A stretch of DNA of 64,000 nucleotides from Alphaproteobacteria bacterium. GTDB taxonomy: Bacteria; Pseudomonadota; Alphaproteobacteria; Acetobacterales; Acetobacteraceae. Location: positions 87,938 through 151,937 of the forward strand of contig VGDM01000003.1 in assembly GCA_016869715.1 (NCBI GenBank), written 5' to 3'. The notes under the pieces are model-generated. The model made no database searches. It was not told the DNA's origin and worked only from the letters and a program-made list of their open reading frames with translations. Positions 60,758-64,000 of this stretch are shown one piece after another. Position 1 is the first letter of the stretch, and every line of letters begins with the position of its first letter. The position numbers and the translations under genes were made by a program.

Positions 60758-63610
60758 ATGCCAGACGGGAGCACCACGGACCGGATCGCCTATTCGGCGC
60801 CGATCGGCGATGAGGTGAAAACCACCACCTGCTATATGTGCGCCTGTCGCTGCGGCATTCGTGTGCATCTGAAGGATGGGCGGGTGCGCTATATTGAAGG
60901 CAATCCCGATCATCCGGTGAATAAGGGCGTGCTCTGTGGCAAGGGCAGCGCCGGCATCATGACGCAATATAGCCCTGCCCGCCTGCAAGCGCCCTTGAAG
61001 CGGATCGGGCCGCGCGGTTCTGGCGACTATGCCGAGATTTCCTGGGATGAGGCGATGGAAATCGCCACCAACGCGCTCAAAAAAGTGCGGGAAACAGACC
61101 CAAAGCGCCTCGCTTTCTTTACCGGGCGTGATCAATCCCAATCGCTGACCGGGTTTTGGGCCGCGCAATTCGGCACGCCCAATTTCGCCGCGCATGGCGG
61201 TTTTTGTTCGGTGAATATGGCGGCTGGCGGGCTTTACACCATAGGCGGTTCCTTCTGGGAATTTGGTGAGCCTGATTGGGAACGCGCGAAATACCTTTTG
61301 ATCCTGGGCGTTGCCGAGGATCATGATTCCAACCCGATCAAAACCGGCCTGGCTGCGCTGAAAAAGCGCAATGCGAAGGTAGTGTCCGTCAATCCCGTGC
61401 GTACCGGCTATTCCGCCGTGGCCGATGAATGGGTGGGTATCCGCCCCGGCACGGATGGGCTTTTCGTGATGGCGCTGATCCATGAATTGCTGCGCCATGA
61501 TTGGGTGGATTCCGAATTCCTGGTGCGCCATACCAATGCGCATTGGTTGGTGGTGCGCAATCCAGGCGGCACGGATGATGGGCTTTTTGTCCGAGACGCC
61601 GATGGCAAGCCGCAAGCCTGGGATCGCGCGCGCGGTGCCATGGATGCCGCCGCTACTGATCTTTCCCCCGTGCTTGTCGGTGATTTCACCCTGCCAGATG
61701 GCCGCATAGCGCGCCCGGTACTTCATCTGATGGCGGAACGCTATCTGGGTGCTGAGTATGCGCCGGAAGCAGTCGCCGAACGCTGCGGGCTGGATGCGGA
61801 CCGCATTCGCCGCATCGCGGCCGAGATGGCTGATGTTGCCTTCAACCAGACCATCACTCTCGATCAACCCTGGACGGATACGCTTGGCCGTCGGCATGAG
61901 AAGATGGTGGGCCGCCCGGTGGCGCTCCATGCCATGCGCGGCATCAGCGCGCATTCGAACGGCTTTCATACCTGCCGCGCACTGCATATTCTGCAAATGC
62001 TGCTGGGTGCGATAGATACGCCTGGTTCCTGGTGCTACAAGGCACCTTTCCCGCGGCCCATCCCGCCTGGCCCCGGCCCCGCGGGCAAAAACTCCAAGCC
62101 CAATACGCCGCTTGCCGGCAATATCCTGTCCTTCACCCATGGGCCGGATGATTTGCTGGTGAATGATGATGGCTCGCCCATTCGCATTGACCACTCATTC
62201 TCTTGGGAAGCGCCGCTTGGTCTGCATGGCATGATGCATACCGTGATCGGCAATGCTGCGAAGGGCGACCCGTACAGGATTGATGTGCTGTTCATGTTCA
62301 TGGCGAATATGGCCTGGAACAGCGCCATGAATCCGCTGGAAACCATTGAATGCCTCACGGCCAAGGATGCGTCCGGTGAATACGTCATCCCCACCGTGAT
62401 CTATTCCGATGCGTTTTTCAGCGAAACCGTGCCCTATGCAGATCTGATCCTGCCGGATACGACCTATCTGGAACGCTGGGATTGCATTTCCATTCTGGAT
62501 CGCCCGATTGGGTCTTCTCACGGGCCGGGCGATGCCATTCGCCAGCCGGTATTGAAGCCCGATCGTGATGTGCGGCCTTTCCAGGATGTGCTGATTGAAT
62601 TGGGCGCGCGGCTTGGCCTGCCCGCCTTCACCAAGGAAGATGGCAGCGCGCGCTTCAAGGATTACGCGGATTACATCGTGAATCACGAACGCATGCCGGG
62701 CGTTGGTCCGCTGGCTGGCTGGCGTGGCGAGGATGGCAGCGCGAAAGGCGTCGGCAAGCCCAACCCCGATCAATTGCAGCGCTATATCGAAAATGGCTGT
62801 TTCTGGCGGCATGATTTTTCGGCCGAGGAAAGCTACTTCAAGCATTCCAACAAGCTTTATCTGGAAAACGCCAAGGCGATGGGGCTGATCGGCAAGTCTG
62901 ATCAGATCGTTTTGCAAATCTGGTCTGAACCCTTGCAAAAATTCCGCCTGGCGGCGGAAGGCCATGGCGCGAAGCAGCCGCCCGAAGCCTTGCGAGAGCG
63001 CGTGCGCACTTACTGCGACCCGCTGCCCATCTGGTATGCGCCGCTGGAGCAGGAAGCGCATGACGTCTCGGACTTTCCTTTCTCGGCCGTCACGCAGCGG
63101 CCCATGGCGATGTATCATTCCTGGGGTTCAATGAATGCCTGGCTTCGGCAAATCCACGGCGCCAATCGCCTGTATATGAGCCGCGCCAAGGGCGAAGCCA
63201 TGGGCATTGCGCAGGATGATTGGGTATGGGTTGAAAGCCGCAATGGCCGCGTCAAGGGGCAGGTGACGCTGATGGAAGGCGTGAACCCCGACACGGTTTG
63301 GACCTGGAACGCCATCGGCAAACGCGCCGGCGCCTGGATGTTGAGCCCCGATGCAGCGGAAGCCGAGCGTGGCTTTTTGCTGAACCACGTCATCAGCGAA
63401 TGGCTGCCCGCACAAACCGGCCCGCGCCTTGCCAATGCCGATCCCATTACCGGTCAGGCCGCCTGGTATGATTTGCGCGTCAACATCAAAAAATGCGCGA
63501 AGGGCGAGGAAGGCATTACTGCGCCGCATCCAAGCGCTTTGACGCCACCACCCAATATGCCCGAACCGCCCAAAATTCTGCGCTTCAATGCAGGAGAGCA
63601 AAAGCCATGA
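60758..63610 (+). CDS. Molybdopterin-dependent oxidoreductase, catalytic subunit
   Basis: This 950-residue DMSO-reductase-family enzyme has an N-terminal 4Fe-4S site of the form C-x2-C-x3-C-x27-C (CYMCACRCGIRVHL to VLCGKG) and the molybdopterin-guanine-dinucleotide domains. GRDQSQSLTGFWAAQFGTPN and GVAEDHDSNPIKTG are characteristic segments. There is no Tat leader, so it is probably cytosolic or exported with a partner. ATG 60758 is preferred over 60719 because GGAGG lies 8 bases upstream. It is coupled by a 4-base overlap to a ferredoxin subunit. Electron-donor substrate is unknown. Confidence 0.9.
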   Translation: MPDGSTTDRIAYSAPIGDEVKTTTCYMCACRCGIRVHLKDGRVRYIEGNPDHPVNKGVLCGKGSAGIMTQYSPARLQAPLKRIGPRGSGDYAEISWDEAMEIATNALKKVRETDPKRLAFFTGRDQSQSLTGFWAAQFGTPNFAAHGGFCSVNMAAGGLYTIGGSFWEFGEPDWERAKYLLILGVAEDHDSNPIKTGLAALKKRNAKVVSVNPVRTGYSAVADEWVGIRPGTDGLFVMALIHELLRHDWVDSEFLVRHTNAHWLVVRNPGGTDDGLFVRDADGKPQAWDRARGAMDAAATDLSPVLVGDFTLPDGRIARPVLHLMAERYLGAEYAPEAVAERCGLDADRIRRIAAEMADVAFNQTITLDQPWTDTLGRRHEKMVGRPVALHAMRGISAHSNGFHTCRALHILQMLLGAIDTPGSWCYKAPFPRPIPPGPGPAGKNSKPNTPLAGNILSFTHGPDDLLVNDDGSPIRIDHSFSWEAPLGLHGMMHTVIGNAAKGDPYRIDVLFMFMANMAWNSAMNPLETIECLTAKDASGEYVIPTVIYSDAFFSETVPYADLILPDTTYLERWDCISILDRPIGSSHGPGDAIRQPVLKPDRDVRPFQDVLIELGARLGLPAFTKEDGSARFKDYADYIVNHERMPGVGPLAGWRGEDGSAKGVGKPNPDQLQRYIENGCFWRHDFSAEESYFKHSNKLYLENAKAMGLIGKSDQIVLQIWSEPLQKFRLAAEGHGAKQPPEALRERVRTYCDPLPIWYAPLEQEAHDVSDFPFSAVTQRPMAMYHSWGSMNAWLRQIHGANRLYMSRAKGEAMGIAQDDWVWVESRNGRVKGQVTLMEGVNPDTVWTWNAIGKRAGAWMLSPDAAEAERGFLLNHVISEWLPAQTGPRLANADPITGQAAWYDLRVNIKKCAKGEEGITAPHPSALTPPPNMPEPPKILRFNAGEQKP

Positions 63611-64000
63611 CATCCCTGCCCTCACCCGCGCCGGGCGCCAAAAAGCTTGGTCTTGTCATTGATCTTGATACCTGTGTCGGCTGCCATGCCTGTGCGACGA
63701 ATTGCAAGGAATGGAACACGAGCGGCCATATGGCGCCCTTGCCGGATCAGCATCCTTACTCCGCCGCGCAGGAAGGCGTGTGGTTCAACCGCGTGCATGC
63801 CTATGAAGCGGGTGATGGCGATGAAGGCCGCACGGTGCATTTCCCGCGGTCGTGCCTTCATTGCGAAACGCCGGCCTGCGTGACGGTGTGCCCGACGGGC
63901 GCATCCTATAAGCGCGCGGAAGATGGCATTGTGCTGGTCAATACGGATATGTGCATCGGCTGCCAGCTATGCGCCTGGGCCTGCCCCTATGGTGCGCGTG
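63607..64000 (+). CDS. 4Fe-4S ferredoxin subunit of the molybdoenzyme (partial)
   Basis: The gene runs off the window after 131 codons. It is a DmsB/NrfC/PsrB-like multi-cluster protein: CVGCHACATNCKEW gives the first cysteine set, CLHCETPACVTVCPTGA the second, and CIGCQLCAWACPYGA the third. It passes electrons between the catalytic subunit and probably a membrane anchor encoded beyond 64000. Its start overlaps the catalytic gene by 4 bases. Confidence 0.92.
   Translation, partial: MTSLPSPAPGAKKLGLVIDLDTCVGCHACATNCKEWNTSGHMAPLPDQHPYSAAQEGVWFNRVHAYEAGDGDEGRTVHFPRSCLHCETPACVTVCPTGASYKRAEDGIVLVNTDMCIGCQLCAWACPYGAR

Noticed and set aside
60659..62194. 511-codon minus-strand frame in the molybdoenzyme gene
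   Set aside because: Antisense to an enzyme with intact cluster cysteines; no plausible protein features.

Overview
The window is about 62-63% GC and densely coded on both strands. Gene content and protein style point to an alphaproteobacterium, most likely Acetobacteraceae and Roseomonas-like. Supporting signs are a complete minCDE operon, adjacent glmM and thiD, many overlapping ATGA gene junctions, several solitary substrate-binding proteins, a paired DUF1800/DUF1501 export set, and many acyl-CoA and amidohydrolase genes. This placement is inferred from protein features; no database search was possible.

Layout. 1-11.5 kb: end of asd, a GNAT acetyltransferase, a DinG/XPD-type helicase, a crotonase, a large secreted alpha/beta hydrolase, and a run of MBL hydrolase, CaiB-type CoA-transferase, crotonase and acyl-CoA ligase that looks like a small acid-activation pathway. 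11.5-18.4 kb: tRNA-Phe(GAA), glmM-thiD, a stretch of about 1 kb with two gene relics (a frameshifted DUF1217-like gene and the tail of an AmrS-like radical SAM gene), a TctC-type binding protein, and DUF1800-DUF1501. 18.6-24 kb: a stand-alone fusA with a leader hairpin and a clear terminator, then a four-gene minus-strand operon (binding protein, thioesterase, D-2-hydroxyacid dehydrogenase, esterase). 24-32.6 kb: minCDE, a large membrane protein, a Tim44-like protein, a histidine phosphatase, an orphan response regulator, ribA and an L,D-transpeptidase. 32.6-38.6 kb: a Liv-type binding protein, a decayed membrane-protein gene, divergent epmB/epmA and an FkbM methyltransferase. 38.7-46.3 kb: a BLUF photoreceptor, an SDR, a formyltransferase-like gene with a frameshifted centre, a HisD paralog, an FAD-linked oxidase, an SDR lacking its catalytic Tyr, and a flavin monooxygenase. 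46.4-54.4 kb: a decayed Phd/PIN toxin-antitoxin pair, an MFS transporter, PBP1A, two amidohydrolases and a 3-hydroxyacyl-CoA dehydrogenase. 54.5-64 kb: an operon of a beta-lactamase-like protein, a MaoC-type hydratase, a CitE-type lyase and DUF1194; an M32 carboxypeptidase; a polysaccharide deacetylase with a truncated citE; and the start of a molybdopterin oxidoreductase/ferredoxin operon that runs off the window.

The most distinctive signal is a 44-bp imperfect palindrome present four times in the same orientation in three intergenic regions (26.1, 32.0 and 42.1 kb). Its arms show compensatory base changes, three copies are preceded by GGAG, and a conserved tail follows. It resembles a REP-type element. 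The second theme is gene decay: five places carry nonsense or frameshift lesions that can be read directly from the sequence. No CRISPR array, prophage, integrase, transposase or complete defence system was seen.
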